Positions 11,098-22,566 of a stretch of 64,000 nucleotides of DNA are shown here, in pieces. The position numbers were made by a program, and so were the translations under genes. The stretch is from Amoebophrya sp. A120 (lineage: Eukaryota; Sar; Dinophyceae; Syndiniales; Amoebophryaceae). Numbering within the stretch: position 1 is the first letter of the stretch; every line of letters begins with the position of its first letter. The stretch is from positions 4,240,233 to 4,304,232 of the forward strand of contig CAJINV010000001.1 of NCBI GenBank assembly GCA_905178155.1, given 5' to 3'. The notes under the pieces were generated by a model. It had not been told where the DNA came from. It did not search any database and worked only from the letters and a program-made list of their open reading frames with translations.

Positions 11098-13710
11098 TCA
11101 GTGGTGCCGATGCCAAGCCGGCGGCGATTTCGGCGGTGATTGGTACGGCGGGACCGATTGGGGCAACTGGATCCGCCGCGCCTCGACGTAAAACCGCTTG
11201 TCGTCCGCCTCACCCATGGAAAAGGATTTCCGCGGAAGCGTCCCGAATCGATTTACGCTCTGGAACAAGGCCGTCTTGCTCTTGATCGCGGGTAACAGAA
11301 GCCCGCAGCACATCCTCTTCGAGGTTGCAGGTGCTGCAACTGGCGACGCGGCAGTCTCAGGTAAGTCTTCATTCTCGCCAGTGGACGACGCTTTCGGACT
11401 CTTCGTCGCGGTGCTCGCCTCCACGAGCCTGCGCAAGGCGTCTTCTCCATGCACGTATTCCAATTCCCAGTCCGGGTTTTCGTCGAGGAACGTTTGCAAA
11501 AACCCGACGGCACTCATGTTTTTGCTGTTCGCGCCTTCCACCTGAATGACGATAGTTCCGCAGTTGTCTGCGTCGGTAGCGACCAGCTGGAACTCGAACT
11601 TCTGGGAGGGAGCGGTTAACACGGTAGTCGGTGCCGCGGAAGCTGCGACGTCTTTTTCTGCTTGTAGTTCACTCGCCTCCGGCTCGCCACTGCCTGAAAC
11701 GTCTCCTACCTCTTCTCCGTTATCGTCAGCAGCAGGGACTGCTTCCGCTTCCTCCTCCGCGGGTGCTGGAGTTCCATCTGCTTCACCGCCGGCAGCATGT
11801 TCCTCTCCAGATAAAATTGCCTGTGCAGCAGCGGTTAAAGACGTGAAGGAGAGAAATCTGCAAAGCGAAGAGCCGCTAGTATCGACTTTTCCTCCTCCCG
11901 GGGAGGAACCCGCCATATTTCGCGCGCGGCGCTCGCTGAGTTCACAATACTTCCGCAGGCGATTCAGCAACTCCGTGGGCTTTGCGTCGAACACGAGTCT
12001 GTGGATGGGCTCAAACGCGATGGCGCTGTCGTGGATGTTCTGCACTTCCACCAGTGCGTACCGCGCGGGATGTCGCGCCGACTGCTCGGCCGTCATGCGG
12101 TGCTGTGTTTTCACGCTTTCCCAGACGCACTTCGCCGCTGCGAGGCTGTGATTACCGTCTCCCACCGCGAAGAGCATGTTTTTCCGCTTGGCCTCAGAAG
12201 TAGTGGGGGAGAAGCCCAGTTGCGGACTGGTCGTTCCGGTGGGGTTCTTCTTGCCCGAAGTATCTCCCTCCTCGCCGGACGCGGACCGGTCCACATCGCG
12301 CAGTCGGGCTAAGGTCCGCGCCACGTGGAGCATGCTGGTCTCATCCTCCAGCGGAACGCGCCACCCGCAAATCTTCCCGCCGTTCTCCATCAAATCGATC
12401 TTGTAATCAGGTTTTTTTTCTTGGTTCTTTTCGAACATCGGGCCCAGCAGCTCGTCATCCGCATCGTCCACCAGGATGACTATGTGGGGGAGTTCTAACA
12501 GCGCGCTTTCGCGAATTTTCGTGCGGAGCAGTGTTGCAGGAAAGTTTGGAGTCAAGTCGCAGCACGAGGTTGTCATGCTTGTTCCCGAGATGGAAACACC
12601 GAAATGTTGTTGAAAAAATCGAATAAAATCAAAATACATATAAATGCAAGCCACTACATATCAGAAAATAGAAATTCTCCCGGTAAATAGTACGCCCAGC
12701 AGCTAATCTACGACCACTCAACTCAAACCTTCGCATGTCGTACCCGGCAGCCGTTCCACCACTGTTTTTTCCGTGGCGCGGATGAGGGATGTGGAATGCA
12801 GGCTGTAGTCGTATTGCTCTAAGTCCAAGGCGAGGAGTATGCCCCGACGGGGCACTGGTCCTTGCTCGTTGCTTCCTTTTTTCTGTAGCTCCCGTTCGAC
12901 CAACATGAAACCGAGGTAGGAATCAAAAAGACCGCCAGGAGATGGAAAATTGTCCAGATCCGCTGCCGCCCCAGCTTGCGATTTTTTCGGGGTTTGGAAG
13001 GACCCGTCATTTTCGCAAGTGGAAGTGGCTGCAGCTTGTGCTGTTGCTGGTACGTCGCTGTTGACCTCCTCGTCGACCGGTTTCGTTTTCAAAGAAGAAG
13101 GTGGACTAGTACCGGTGGCACCCAATACTCCTTCAAATCCGGCTAGGTACTGCTTCATGTAGTGCCGAATGCGACGCAAGCAGGTATGCGAACAAAATTT
13201 TGACTCAGACTAGGCTCACTCCTCAATTTGTTTGTATCCAATGAGCTGCACTCCTAACACTGCGAGGCGATTAGCAAAGACAGAGACGCAGGTAGTTTCG
13301 TCTTGATTTGCAACAGCGACTGCGTTCGACGCTATTGTAGATTGAAGTTGAACTTCGTGCAGCTTGCCTCGCAAATAAGAGTTAGCTCGATGAGTCAAAA
13401 TTTCCCTTCCGTACTGGTAGTCGTCTTTTTGGTCCGACAGATAGGCCTCGGGGTAGATCAAATGCAGCGATGACGGCGCGTCCCCGACATTTTTTGCGAC
13501 CCGGTCCCAGTAGCTCCGCTCCGCCGAGTACTGGTCGCACGCTATAACAGCCCATTTTTCCAGGTCAACCGTTTCCGGATTCGGGCACAAAATTTGTGGC
13601 ACCAGGACACCCACGTCGGCCAGCTCAGACAAAACTTGAGCGGAAACAGAGCCGGGTTGTTGCATGTTGCTCGTCGTGTCCGCAGCGGGAGAGGTGTCGG
13701 ACGGAGCCAT
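11098..13710 (-). CDS. DUF1015 family protein, spliced
   Basis: Matches, from memory of the family, a conserved protein common in bacteria and scattered in eukaryotes. Exon 1 (13710 to about 13216) has VDLEKWAVIACDQYSAERSYWDRV and a following SLHLIYPEAYL. Exon 2 (about 13170-12732) has ILLALDLEQYDYSLHS and SLIRATEKTVVERLPG. Exon 3 (about 12555-11098) has LLELPHIVILVDD, LMENGGKICGW, FAVGDGNHSLAAAK, ARYALVEVQNIHD and the terminal LPRKSFSMGEADDKRFYVEARRI. Several Ala/Glu/Ser-rich insertions make it longer than bacterial relatives. The second intron restores LPGTKIRESALLELP when sequence between two copies of ACG is removed, and its 3' end has no AG. The first intron join is not resolved. Biochemical role unknown; the family has been linked to kinase-like or metabolic roles without proof. 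Confidence 0.83.
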
Positions 13711-14714
13711 GGTGGATCGTCGATCGTTTTATTTCGGGAGAGCTCGTTGGTACCGATTTAAGTGGTTTTGTAAATGGTACTTGGATGCGTAAGGGTATTG
13801 GTCAACGCACATTCGTATTTTGGTACACTTTTTGTAGTACAAAATTATGTTTAAACCAATATTGCTGTAGTTGAAGATAAAAAAATAAAAATGCTGGGGA
13901 AGAAGGATTTTGAGCATGAAGCAAGTAGAAGTACCTGAGGATAAATCAAGAATAACTTTCAGGTGACAACTCATGCGAGCTCCAGCTAATAATCCATCAT
14001 CATGATGAAAGTTTGCGTTGTCTAATTTTTTATGGATACACTGTCGCAGTTGTCAACCAGCCGATGCGTTCTCTTTTACTCTTTCAAAACCGACCCTACT
14101 AAGTCTGTGCAGAAACGGTAAAACGCATTAAATACTCGCTTGGGAAATTCCTTTTTTATACACAGAAGAGGGGAAACTAAAAAAGGTCGTCTATGCTACA
14201 CGAGGAACAAACAAGAAGGGGATGGGGATCGGCAAATCAAGAAATCAAAACGCGAAGGAGCCTGTTCGTGAAACCACGGGGATCTTAAAACATCATGATC
14301 ATGTGAGAGCTCAAGCCTCGAAATGAGAAGGAAATGGAAAGAAAACCTGAATCACAAAAAAAACCGTTGATGTGACCTCGATAAAGATGCGAATCATGCG
14401 ACCTCGATACAGAAAACCATTCGCAAGTGACTTTTTGAAACAGCCCTAGCTCATGATCTCGTTCATCACAAAGAGAAAAAACACGACTTGAAATCGTTTT
14501 TTGGACACCACACACACTTGATTTTCGCGAAAAACAGCAAGTCCGTAGGGCTCCGGGTCTGAGGATGAACACAAAAAGGGTCTCTACGTGGGTGCTGTAC
14601 ACCCCTTAACGTTCAAATCTTTCCAGCAAAAATGCAGTCAAGCGTTATGCTGTCGCGTAAAAATTTCTGCATGCTAGTAAGGGTCGTCGCTTTTGATGCT
14701 TTTGCTTTACTCAT
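13711..14714. other. Intergenic, no gene seen
   Basis: AT-rich spacer of about 1 kb between the DUF1015 start and the stop of the DEAH helicase. No supported frame, repeat or RNA gene. Confidence 0.5.
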
Positions 14715-17700
14715 TTATCTTCCTACAGTTGCGTAGCCCATTCCATCCGTGCCCAGCAATTCGGCCACAGCCTTCACAATCGGACTTGCCTCGAGTTGCA
14801 GCTTGGGATTTTCAATCTTCCGCTGCAGCAGCTCTTCGAGCAGCTCGTGCCGCAACACGTGCACCAGCTGCGAGATCACCGTGTTCGCCGACGCAGCCTG
14901 CTGTCCGCCGGTCGTGGTAAACACGAGCTTCCCCTGGTCGACAACCACCAGCCCGTCTTGCCGAAACTCGATTTCCGAAAAATTCCCGAGCAAGAGCACC
15001 GCGAGCGGCGAGGCCTCCGAGTTGGCCTCAATGAACATTTTGTCATTCGATCCGAAAATGTCCGTGTGGCAGATGTAGTGGGACTGCAGGCCTGGGGCTT
15101 CGGAGAAGAACACGCTGTTGTGGTTCACGAAGTACCGGATGTTTTGCCCGGGTTGGTTGCCGAACGGCTTTGCGGGGTCGACGATCTTGTCCTTGAAGAA
15201 AAACGGGTCGCGCTGCAACGGGAAGAATCGAACCAGTTCTGGCTTGATTGGCACCTGGACTGTCGCGCCCGAGGCAAGCTTTTTGTACGTCACTTCCGGT
15301 TTTTTCGCCTTGACCAGGAAAAACGCGGCTACGCACGCAGCCCGAAGCATGTACCACCGCGTGTTGCTGGTTGGTTCTTGCTGCGGAGATTGAATAGCAC
15401 TGTGCGGCGGCGTTTGTTCGCGAGTCAGAAACCCGAGGTTTCGTAAGGCGGATAAGTGTTGCTGCTGCAGCTTCGCGGCTTCTTTCAGCGACTCCGAACT
15501 GATCCCGAGCTTGTGAACGATCGCGTTTCCAGGGTCCGTTTCCCCGACAAGAAGGAAGTTGCAGGTGTCTGTCTCCATGGCAAGTTGCCGCAAGGCGCTG
15601 TACTCTGTTTCTTTGTCCTTCCTTCGGTTCTTCCGTGACGTGGCGTGCAGAAACCACTCCAGCAAACCAGCCAAGAAGCAGTGATCCGATTTGGTCCCCC
15701 CAGGCTTCAGCAAAACGCGGCGAAAAACGGTTCGATTTGTTTCTTGTTCCTGTTCCTTTGGTCGGAGCAGCGGATTTCTCACGGATAGCATCGCCGCCAA
15801 TCCCGCGGTCTCGGACGCGCAGCCAAGCATGGCGCCGTAAATTAGCAGTTTTCCGATCCGGACGTCGCATGGAAGCTTAGCGAGGTGTTTACCGAGCGGC
15901 GTAATTCGGATTTCTGTGGGGGATTTGTCTTTATCTCCGCGGGTGTTTCTTTCACCTTCTCTCTTCCCCTCCACCACCGCTCCCACAGCTAGCAGCTCTC
16001 CCAATCCGGCCTTCACCGCGTCCTCCGTCGGTGGCGTCGGTGCGTGTTGCAGAAATTTCCGCAGCGAACTATTCGTGTGCGTTTCCATGCTGCAGACCTG
16101 CAGCAGCATGTTCTCCAGCGGCAAAGAGTCCATTTCCGGTGGCGTTGAGTCCGCCAGCCGGTTTTCCTCGTTTCGCGAAATCATGCGAATACAGATCCCC
16201 GGCTGCACTCGGCCCGCACGCCCCTTACGCTGCTCGATGCTGGCTTTGGAGCAGAAGGATTCCTGCAGGGTGGCGAGGCGCAAGTGACACTTCTCTTGCG
16301 CGCCAACCGACCGGGCGGGCGGGTCGAAACCTGGGGCATTAGAATCTTTACCACTGTTGTCGGAAGTTGTAGATGTTAATCCACTACTCTTCAGCATCAG
16401 TCGTCTTTCGCGGCACGTGTCAATGACACAGGTGACATCCGGAATGGTGATACTGGTTTCGCACACGTTCGTCGCAACCACGATTTTTTGCGCAACCACG
16501 TCGAAGCACTTCCGTTGCTCCTGCGGTGGCAGACTTCCGTGTAGAGGCAGCACCTTCTGCGCCGGACAGCCAAAATCCTGCACCAAGGTCCGGCACATCC
16601 GCTGAATTTCGCCGGTTCCGGGCATGAAAATGAGAATGGCTTTCTGCCCGTACTGCATTTTCTCGTCATCGTACTCGCCTTTCAAAACAGAACTCACCGC
16701 CTCGCCGATGCCCCAGTAGTCGATTTGGCCCGGTTTGCTGTTCTGACTGCTGTAGTTGAAGCTCTTCACCGGGAAAGTCCGTCCTGGGATCTCCAAGCGC
16801 GCTGCTTTGGGAAACATCTCGAAGATTTTTTTATCCAAAGTCGCGGACATCACGATCACTTTAAAAGGGTCTTGCTGTTGATGTTGTCTCGAACTACTGC
16901 CCCTGCTGCTCAGGTGGTTCGCCACCAGCATCAGCAGAAAATCGATGTCCAAGCTTCTTTCGTGCGCTTCATCAATGACTAGGTGAGTGAAATCGATTCC
17001 TCCACTTTCAAGTGCTTGGTCAGGATTCTCGCAAAGATGACTTTGTAACAGCTTCTTGATCAAAATTCCAACGGTGCAGAAGACGAGTTGGCAATTCTTC
17101 GGAATGTGCACATCCCCGCGGACGCAATAGCCGACCTCATCCTCCCCAAACTCCTGCGCGACGCGGCGGGCCAGACTCACAGCGGCCAAACGCCGAGGCT
17201 GCGTGCAGACGACGCGATTTGATGCGCTGGAGGCCGAAGATCCTTCCTGTTGCTTGTTCATCGCTGTGCCGATGAGAAACTGCGGCAGTTGGGTAGACTT
17301 CCCGCAACCGGTCTGTCCAAGGACAAGCGTGACGTCGTTCTTCTCGACCATCTGGAGAAATTCCTTTTCCTTCTTGTGTGCGGGAAGGTCAAGTTTTTTC
17401 GTTCTGCTTTGCCGCGAAGATGTTGACGCTCCTGTAGTTCCTGCTGGGAACCAAGACTTATTATCCAAGGTCCTCTGGGACTTCTCCTTGTCTTCCTCAC
17501 TGTCGTTCATGTTGGAATTCGCGGATTCGTCAGCGTCTTTTTGTTCTTTTGCTTTCGCCGCAGCTTGTGCGGCTGCCTCCTCTTCGTCCTTCTTCGCTTG
17601 CTGTGCGCTCAACTCCAGTAGAGAAGACTTCGTCTCCTTCCACTTGGCGCGAACTTCTCGTAAGAAAGTATCCGGCTCTTCTACTCCGTCCGCGATCAGC

Positions 17701-19244
17701 TCCGCCTCCAGAATGTCGCAACAGGCCTGCAGATTGTCTTCGTCGAGTTCCTGCGCGTCGTCTTGTCCTGCATTTACTTGTTCCGCTGCTATCCAAGATT
17801 CCGTGAAGAGCTCAATCGAGCACAGCAAGCTGTCCACTGCAGCGGCGTCTTCCAACAGTCCGCTTCGCAATTTCTGCCTGCACCAACCGAGAAAGTCTGC
17901 CCGCCTCGCTTTTCTCTCCCGAGATAACTTCTCTGCCGTGCCTGCTTTCGTGTCTTTGTTTTCTACCCGCTGGAACTGGCCTCGAACCTGGAACTGCTCC
18001 GGCAGGGATTCGTCCGGTAAATTCAGTGTGAGCCACTGCTGAACGAGGTCTATTGTCGGGTCCTCCCCCGTGCTGCGGACGGCGATCACGCCGGTGATAG
18101 CGTCGCTGCGGTCAAACCCGAGCGTGTTTGTCAATTCGGATAGTAACTGCTCGTCCTCTTCGTCAACGTCGTTTTTCGCCGACTCGGAATATGAATCTGC
18201 CTGCTCCACGGCGAGAAAAAGCTTCTTCATCTTTGCGATAGTCGCATTAGTGTTAGACGTAGTCGCAGTAGAATTTGTTCTAGCACTAGAGCTGCTACTA
18301 CTTCCTCCTGCTGCGACGTTCGCTGTAGCTGTACCACTTTTGCTCCCATTTTTTACCGCACCCATCTGCTCCGTCTGTTGGTAATGTTCGCGCAGCGCCG
18401 TAATGCACTTTAGCCGCATTTTCTTCGAGAAATACACGGGCTGCATTGCTTGCTCCCGGTGAAATTCCTTTTTCACTTCCTTTTTGTTCGCAGTTTGCGT
18501 TTTCTCAACTCGGTTCTTCTCCTGCCACTGCGTTTTCTCGTACTCGGACGTGTTCCACTTTTCGTTCTGTAACCCCTTGATCACAACCGGCGCGGAGGAA
18601 GAAGATGCAGAGGTTGAGGTTGTGGCCTTCGCGGTACTAGAAGAAGTTGCAGCAGCTCCGGTTCCGCCCACACCACCAGCGCTGCTCGCCGCCTGTTGCG
18701 TTTTCAGCCACAAGTCCCTAAATGGGTCTGGCACCACCCGCTCCAGCGGTGCTGCGGGCTGCACGTGCGACAACGCAAGCATGGCGGCTTCCTCTTTCGC
18801 TAGTGTCTCTGTCGTTGCGGGAAGTAAAGTTTCCCAGACGGCGAACACGAGATCTTTCGCCGGCGTGTCCTTCACGTCAGGCAGAATGCAGCGCTTCCGG
18901 AATGTGTCGGGCTGAAACGCCTTCGCCGTGACGTAGCGTGGCTTTGGGCGCTTCTGCTTCTGCGTCCATTCGAGCAGCACTTGGGAAGGAAGGCGTTGCC
19001 AGGATTTCAGCGCAATACCGTCGGAGGTCGTAACTGGGCCCTTGTCCGCAACCACAGTGCCGCCGCCGCGCTGCCGGTGTCCTTTCGGCTTCTTCCCCCC
19101 GCCTTTGGCATTGTCGGCACCGTTTGCGGAAGTGGTACCCTTCTTATTCGAGTCTGCGTTGCTGTTTCCGCTTGCCTGACCAGCAGAGTTTTTCTTCATT
19201 TTGAAGTTGCTGTGATTACGATACCCATACTCCACTTTCTGCAC
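14715..19244 (-). CDS. DEAH-box RNA helicase (DHX29/DHX36/DHX57-like)
   Basis: A single-exon protein of about 1500 residues. The N-terminal 640 residues are low-complexity Ser/Thr/Lys-rich, with an acidic stretch and a UBA-like patch near residues 365-400 (LLSELTNTLGFDRSDAI). The helicase core has motif I GQTGCGKSTQLP (about 640), motif II DEAHERSLDIDF (about 758), motif III SATLD (about 800), motif V TNVCETSITIPDV and motif VI QRKGRAGRVQPG (about 1010). HA2 and an OB-fold region with YFVNHNSVFF (about 1375) follow, then a long C-terminal extension. This order is typical of RNA helicases acting in translation initiation or on structured RNA; the exact orthology is unresolved. The frame offers MQKVEYGY or, 15 codons on, MKKNSAGQ as the start; the later one precedes the low-complexity region. 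Confidence 0.93.
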   Translation of the reverse strand: MQKVEYGYRNHSNFKMKKNSAGQASGNSNADSNKKGTTSANGADNAKGGGKKPKGHRQRGGGTVVADKGPVTTSDGIALKSWQRLPSQVLLEWTQKQKRPKPRYVTAKAFQPDTFRKRCILPDVKDTPAKDLVFAVWETLLPATTETLAKEEAAMLALSHVQPAAPLERVVPDPFRDLWLKTQQAASSAGGVGGTGAAATSSSTAKATTSTSASSSSAPVVIKGLQNEKWNTSEYEKTQWQEKNRVEKTQTANKKEVKKEFHREQAMQPVYFSKKMRLKCITALREHYQQTEQMGAVKNGSKSGTATANVAAGGSSSSSSARTNSTATTSNTNATIAKMKKLFLAVEQADSYSESAKNDVDEEDEQLLSELTNTLGFDRSDAITGVIAVRSTGEDPTIDLVQQWLTLNLPDESLPEQFQVRGQFQRVENKDTKAGTAEKLSRERKARRADFLGWCRQKLRSGLLEDAAAVDSLLCSIELFTESWIAAEQVNAGQDDAQELDEDNLQACCDILEAELIADGVEEPDTFLREVRAKWKETKSSLLELSAQQAKKDEEEAAAQAAAKAKEQKDADESANSNMNDSEEDKEKSQRTLDNKSWFPAGTTGASTSSRQSRTKKLDLPAHKKEKEFLQMVEKNDVTLVLGQTGCGKSTQLPQFLIGTAMNKQQEGSSASSASNRVVCTQPRRLAAVSLARRVAQEFGEDEVGYCVRGDVHIPKNCQLVFCTVGILIKKLLQSHLCENPDQALESGGIDFTHLVIDEAHERSLDIDFLLMLVANHLSSRGSSSRQHQQQDPFKVIVMSATLDKKIFEMFPKAARLEIPGRTFPVKSFNYSSQNSKPGQIDYWGIGEAVSSVLKGEYDDEKMQYGQKAILIFMPGTGEIQRMCRTLVQDFGCPAQKVLPLHGSLPPQEQRKCFDVVAQKIVVATNVCETSITIPDVTCVIDTCRERRLMLKSSGLTSTTSDNSGKDSNAPGFDPPARSVGAQEKCHLRLATLQESFCSKASIEQRKGRAGRVQPGICIRMISRNEENRLADSTPPEMDSLPLENMLLQVCSMETHTNSSLRKFLQHAPTPPTEDAVKAGLGELLAVGAVVEGKREGERNTRGDKDKSPTEIRITPLGKHLAKLPCDVRIGKLLIYGAMLGCASETAGLAAMLSVRNPLLRPKEQEQETNRTVFRRVLLKPGGTKSDHCFLAGLLEWFLHATSRKNRRKDKETEYSALRQLAMETDTCNFLLVGETDPGNAIVHKLGISSESLKEAAKLQQQHLSALRNLGFLTREQTPPHSAIQSPQQEPTSNTRWYMLRAACVAAFFLVKAKKPEVTYKKLASGATVQVPIKPELVRFFPLQRDPFFFKDKIVDPAKPFGNQPGQNIRYFVNHNSVFFSEAPGLQSHYICHTDIFGSNDKMFIEANSEASPLAVLLLGNFSEIEFRQDGLVVVDQGKLVFTTTGGQQAASANTVISQLVHVLRHELLEELLQRKIENPKLQLEASPIVKAVAELLGTDGMGYATVGR

Positions 19245-20660
19245 CGCGGAGTATATTTTTTATTCACTTGTACTTTCGGAAGAGGGGAATATCATTGATG
19301 ACAAAATGGGATATCAAAACGACAGCTGCCTATGAGATTTTCTGCTGTTTTGAATGAGAAGTGTGCGGTCCACGTCGGGAAAAAAAAAACGGCTTCTTCA
19401 AAAAGATGTTACTACCGCAAAGGAAGCGGCAAATGCAATTGATTCAAATACAATCGATCCGGCCAAAAAAGTTGACAACATGGAAGCTTGTCTACTTATC
19501 CACTTGAAAATGCTATTTGGAAATCATTCAAATGCTGACCTGCTGCAACGGATCGCGCTTCAGGAGTTTCTCGGACATTTATTCAGGTTGCTGGATCTTC
19601 GAGAACCGTCGCTGAAGATGTATGTTCGTACTGTTTGACTCAGAAGTAGATCAAATGACCGGGGTTACAATATCGTACTGTACTCTTATCTTGACATTGT
19701 GAGGAAGAGGATGACACCAGAGGCGGAAATTCATTGTAAGTGAAGCCTGGAACGATCTGAAGACGGAAGAGAAGACGATGGATGAAGCAGTATGCGCAGC
19801 TTGTATATGCAGATGATGTTCATGTTGACCTGGCACTGGCTCTGACAGATGTGCAAAAAGAAGTCGCCTTCGGCCGGTTGCAACACTTGGCTTCGAAAGA
19901 AGGAAGAAAGGATCTCGAGCCGCTATCGACGCAGTTGGTCTTGCTGGTCTTCGTCTTTCTCTTTTTCCTTTTTTTATTATTTTTTCTGAACAAAAAAGTG
20001 GATGTTGATGGAGGTCGTGGTGAATTCTGGTTATCTGCATGGATTGTGCCAGTTCGCAATCAGAGCTGTAGGAGTGTACTAGCTGAGCAGAGATTAGTGG
20101 AAAATTCTTCTTGTCGAAAGTGAGTGAGAGTGTCAAACTCGAAGTGTTGTTTCCGGGACCCCGCCAGAAGCTGAGTAGTGTCTCGTCGATATCCGTTGTT
20201 GTTCCATTCTTTCTTTTTGCTTATGAACCAAATGGCATATCCATAAACAAACATGCACAAAAATCAAGCGAATGTGAAAATCATAGCCACATGATCAAGT
20301 TAAGGAAAGATTCGTCGCTTACATCCATTTGAATACTGGTCGCTGTTTTTCTCCCGCCAAAGAACCGGCTCTTTCCTAGATTGTCGTTGATGTTGTCGCG
20401 ACACGCATCGGTAGAAGCTGATGTCCTCGGCGGACGATTATACCGTCGGTTCTTACCTGTCCTGACTGCAGTTCGCCGACGAAGTTGGTCTCAGTTGTCG
20501 CCACAGGAGCACTAACAACCTTGAGAAGTGAATAAGTGGGTCGCACTTGTTCGTTCAGGTTTTCATCGGCATGATGATCAAACTGCAAACTTTATTCCTG
20601 CAAGTCATCGATTTCGATATCGCACGCTCTCAATAAAGCGCCGCTCAAGTACGAGATGTA
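19245..20660. other. Intergenic, possible small plus-strand ORF
   Basis: About 1.4 kb. A plus-strand frame at 19354-19638 (94 residues, with MEACLLIHLKMLFGNHSN) has fairly protein-like composition but no family match. It would be the only gene on this strand, so I do not call it. A second frame at 19782-20123 carries a run of Phe/Leu made by a T-rich tract. Confidence 0.35.
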
Positions 20661-20772
20661 TTAAGAGAATGTGAAACCGAATTCTCTACCTACAGCTAAC
20701 GCCGTCCGCACGCGGAGAAGTAATTGCTTTTTCGTGTCGATAATTCTCCGATTGATGAAGTTGTCATATCGC

Positions 20773-22449
20773 CTAGTAGTAGCGTCCGCGACTGTGGTAA
20801 CGCCCCCGACCGCCGCCGCGACTGTCGCCCCGGTAGCCACCTCCGCCCCTCCCGCGTCCGCGGGACCGCGACCGAGATCCGTGCCGACGGTAGCCTCCGC
20901 CGCCGCCGCCACCCTCGTAGCGCGAAGAGCCTTTGCCCTTTCCCTTGTCCAAGTCTTCGTACCGCGAAGAGAGGTAGGACGGGCCACCTTTGCCGTACCC
21001 CTTGTCGCCCCGGTAGAAGTGGCCATCTCGATCTCCCCCCTTGGAAGCCGGCATCATGTCGTCGAAGCGCGAACGGCCCTTGCCACGGGGCGGCGAGGAC
21101 GGTCCTTTACCCCCACCACCTCCACGCGGGCTGTCGTACCGGGACGTGCCATGACCACCACGCGAGCCGCCCTTGTTTCCGAAATGAAACTTCGAGTGCG
21201 GAGAGATCGGGGAACGGTTGTAGCGGCGGTGCGACCGACCGCGGTCGCGGCTACTGCTCCGACCCCCGCCGCGCCGGCCGCGGGACCGTCCACCACGACC
21301 ACGGTGGTCACGGTGGTCGCCGCGACCACCCCCACGGGGCGACGGCGCGATCTCCCGGTGCGTAGTCTGGCCGCGGTTGCGGTCCCAGGAGGTCGGGCCG
21401 ATGTGCACCTTCCCCTTTTCCTGCTGCTCCACCAGCTGCGTGGCCTGCTTCGCCGTGCCCACCTTGCGCTCCTCGCAGCGCAGATTCCGGCCGTCCACTT
21501 CCTGGTCGTTGAAAATCTTCACGCACTTGTCGAAATCCTCCGGATTCTCCAGGTCGATAAACGCGTACTGAAACGGCGCGCGTTTCGCGTAGTTCCAGGG
21601 AATGTGAATGTGGTCGACCCCGATGTCCCGGTCCGTGAACCATTTCTCCACCACTTCCGCCACGGTGTGTGGCGCCAACCCGCCCAGAAACACGGTCTTG
21701 GTCCGCACGCGCGGCGCGCGGGTCGTCGTAGTAGTACCCGGAGCCCCGTCCCCGCGATTCCCCGCGCCGGTCGCGGTGGTTTTGCTGGCGCCAATTTTCT
21801 CCCCACGAGGATCTCCTTCCGCGTTGTCGTTTTTTTCCGTGTCCTCCGCCCCATGTTCCGCAGTATACCGGGATCCGCGGCCGCGACGACGGTTGTCCTC
21901 TTCCTCGTTGTCGTCACTGGCGTCGTCGTTGTCCATGCGCAGCTTGCGGTCCGGACCCTTCTCGTGGTCCTGATCACGGAACGCGGCGTGGTCGGAGGAA
22001 AAGGGGTTGATCCCATCGTCCTTGCTGCTCGTCTGCTGCTGCTTCTTCTTCATGGTGCTAGAGGAGAAGAAAGCCTCTTCATCCGGGTCATCGGACACCG
22101 GACTGCGGTCGTTCTCGCCTATGCCATGCAAATATCTCTGGGTCTGGAAAGATGCGAATTTGTGCTGCGCACTTCACATCACACATAAATTTGTCATACA
22201 TGGAAGCCAAAAGTTGCACATTTCTGGCCAATGGAAAAAAGGGCTTTGTCATGCGGATTTTTACGCATTAAGAGACCTTCTTAAAACCTGCTATGCTAGG
22301 GCGTGCATGCTGGTAGCCCTTCTGGGTCATCCCAAAGCTACATCACAAGTCTCTGCATCCTTCCAGACCCAGACATATTTGCATTTGATACCGTCCAACG
22401 GCTCGCGAATCATGTCGGACTGCGGGCGCTGGCGCTGGTGGCTAGCCAT
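20773..22449 (-). CDS. RRM and RGG/RS-rich RNA-binding protein, two exons
   Basis: Exon 1 (22449 to about 22391) encodes MASHQRQRPQSDMIREPLDG. Exon 2 (about 22119-20773) continues ENDRSPVSDDPDEEAFF after removal of an introner. A single RRM lies near residues 150-235, with RNP2-like KTVFLGGL and RNP1-like FQYAFIDLE. The rest (about 260-470) is dense in [11 protein letters not shown] and GYGKGG repeats, so the region is GC-rich and has long antisense frames. The domain mix suggests an hnRNP- or SR-like splicing or mRNA-packaging factor. A T-rich stretch ending in CAG lies just upstream of exon 1 (near 22540), so a further 5' exon, probably untranslated, is possible. Confidence 0.85.
22120..22390. 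mobile_element. Introner element, family A (copy 1)
   Basis: About 271 bp. Plus-strand ends are tatgccatgcaaatatctct and the inverted agacatatttgcatttgata. The inner inverted motif is ctgggtctggaa at one end and ttccagacccag at the other. The flanking duplication is short, only cc being clear. It is the only intron inside the RRM gene's coding region, and removing it keeps the frame. Confidence 0.88.
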
Positions 22450-22566
22450 CTCGATAATATGTTTTATCTTTGCAGTTGCTTGTTCGAAATTGATTGATAT
22501 GCGCTTGCAGTTCTTGGAAGATTTAGATAATTGCTGAGAAAACAGAACAGAACACCTTGCGTACAA

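Noticed and set aside
19354-19638. A 94-residue plus-strand frame as a gene
   Set aside because: Composition is plausible but there is no family, no splice context, and it would be the only gene on that strand. Left as a note.
20671-22188. A 505-residue plus-strand frame over the RNA-binding protein gene
   Set aside because: It is antisense to the RGG-rich exon. GC-rich Arg/Gly repeats remove stop codons from the opposite strand, and the predicted protein has only Ala/Val/Arg-rich composition.
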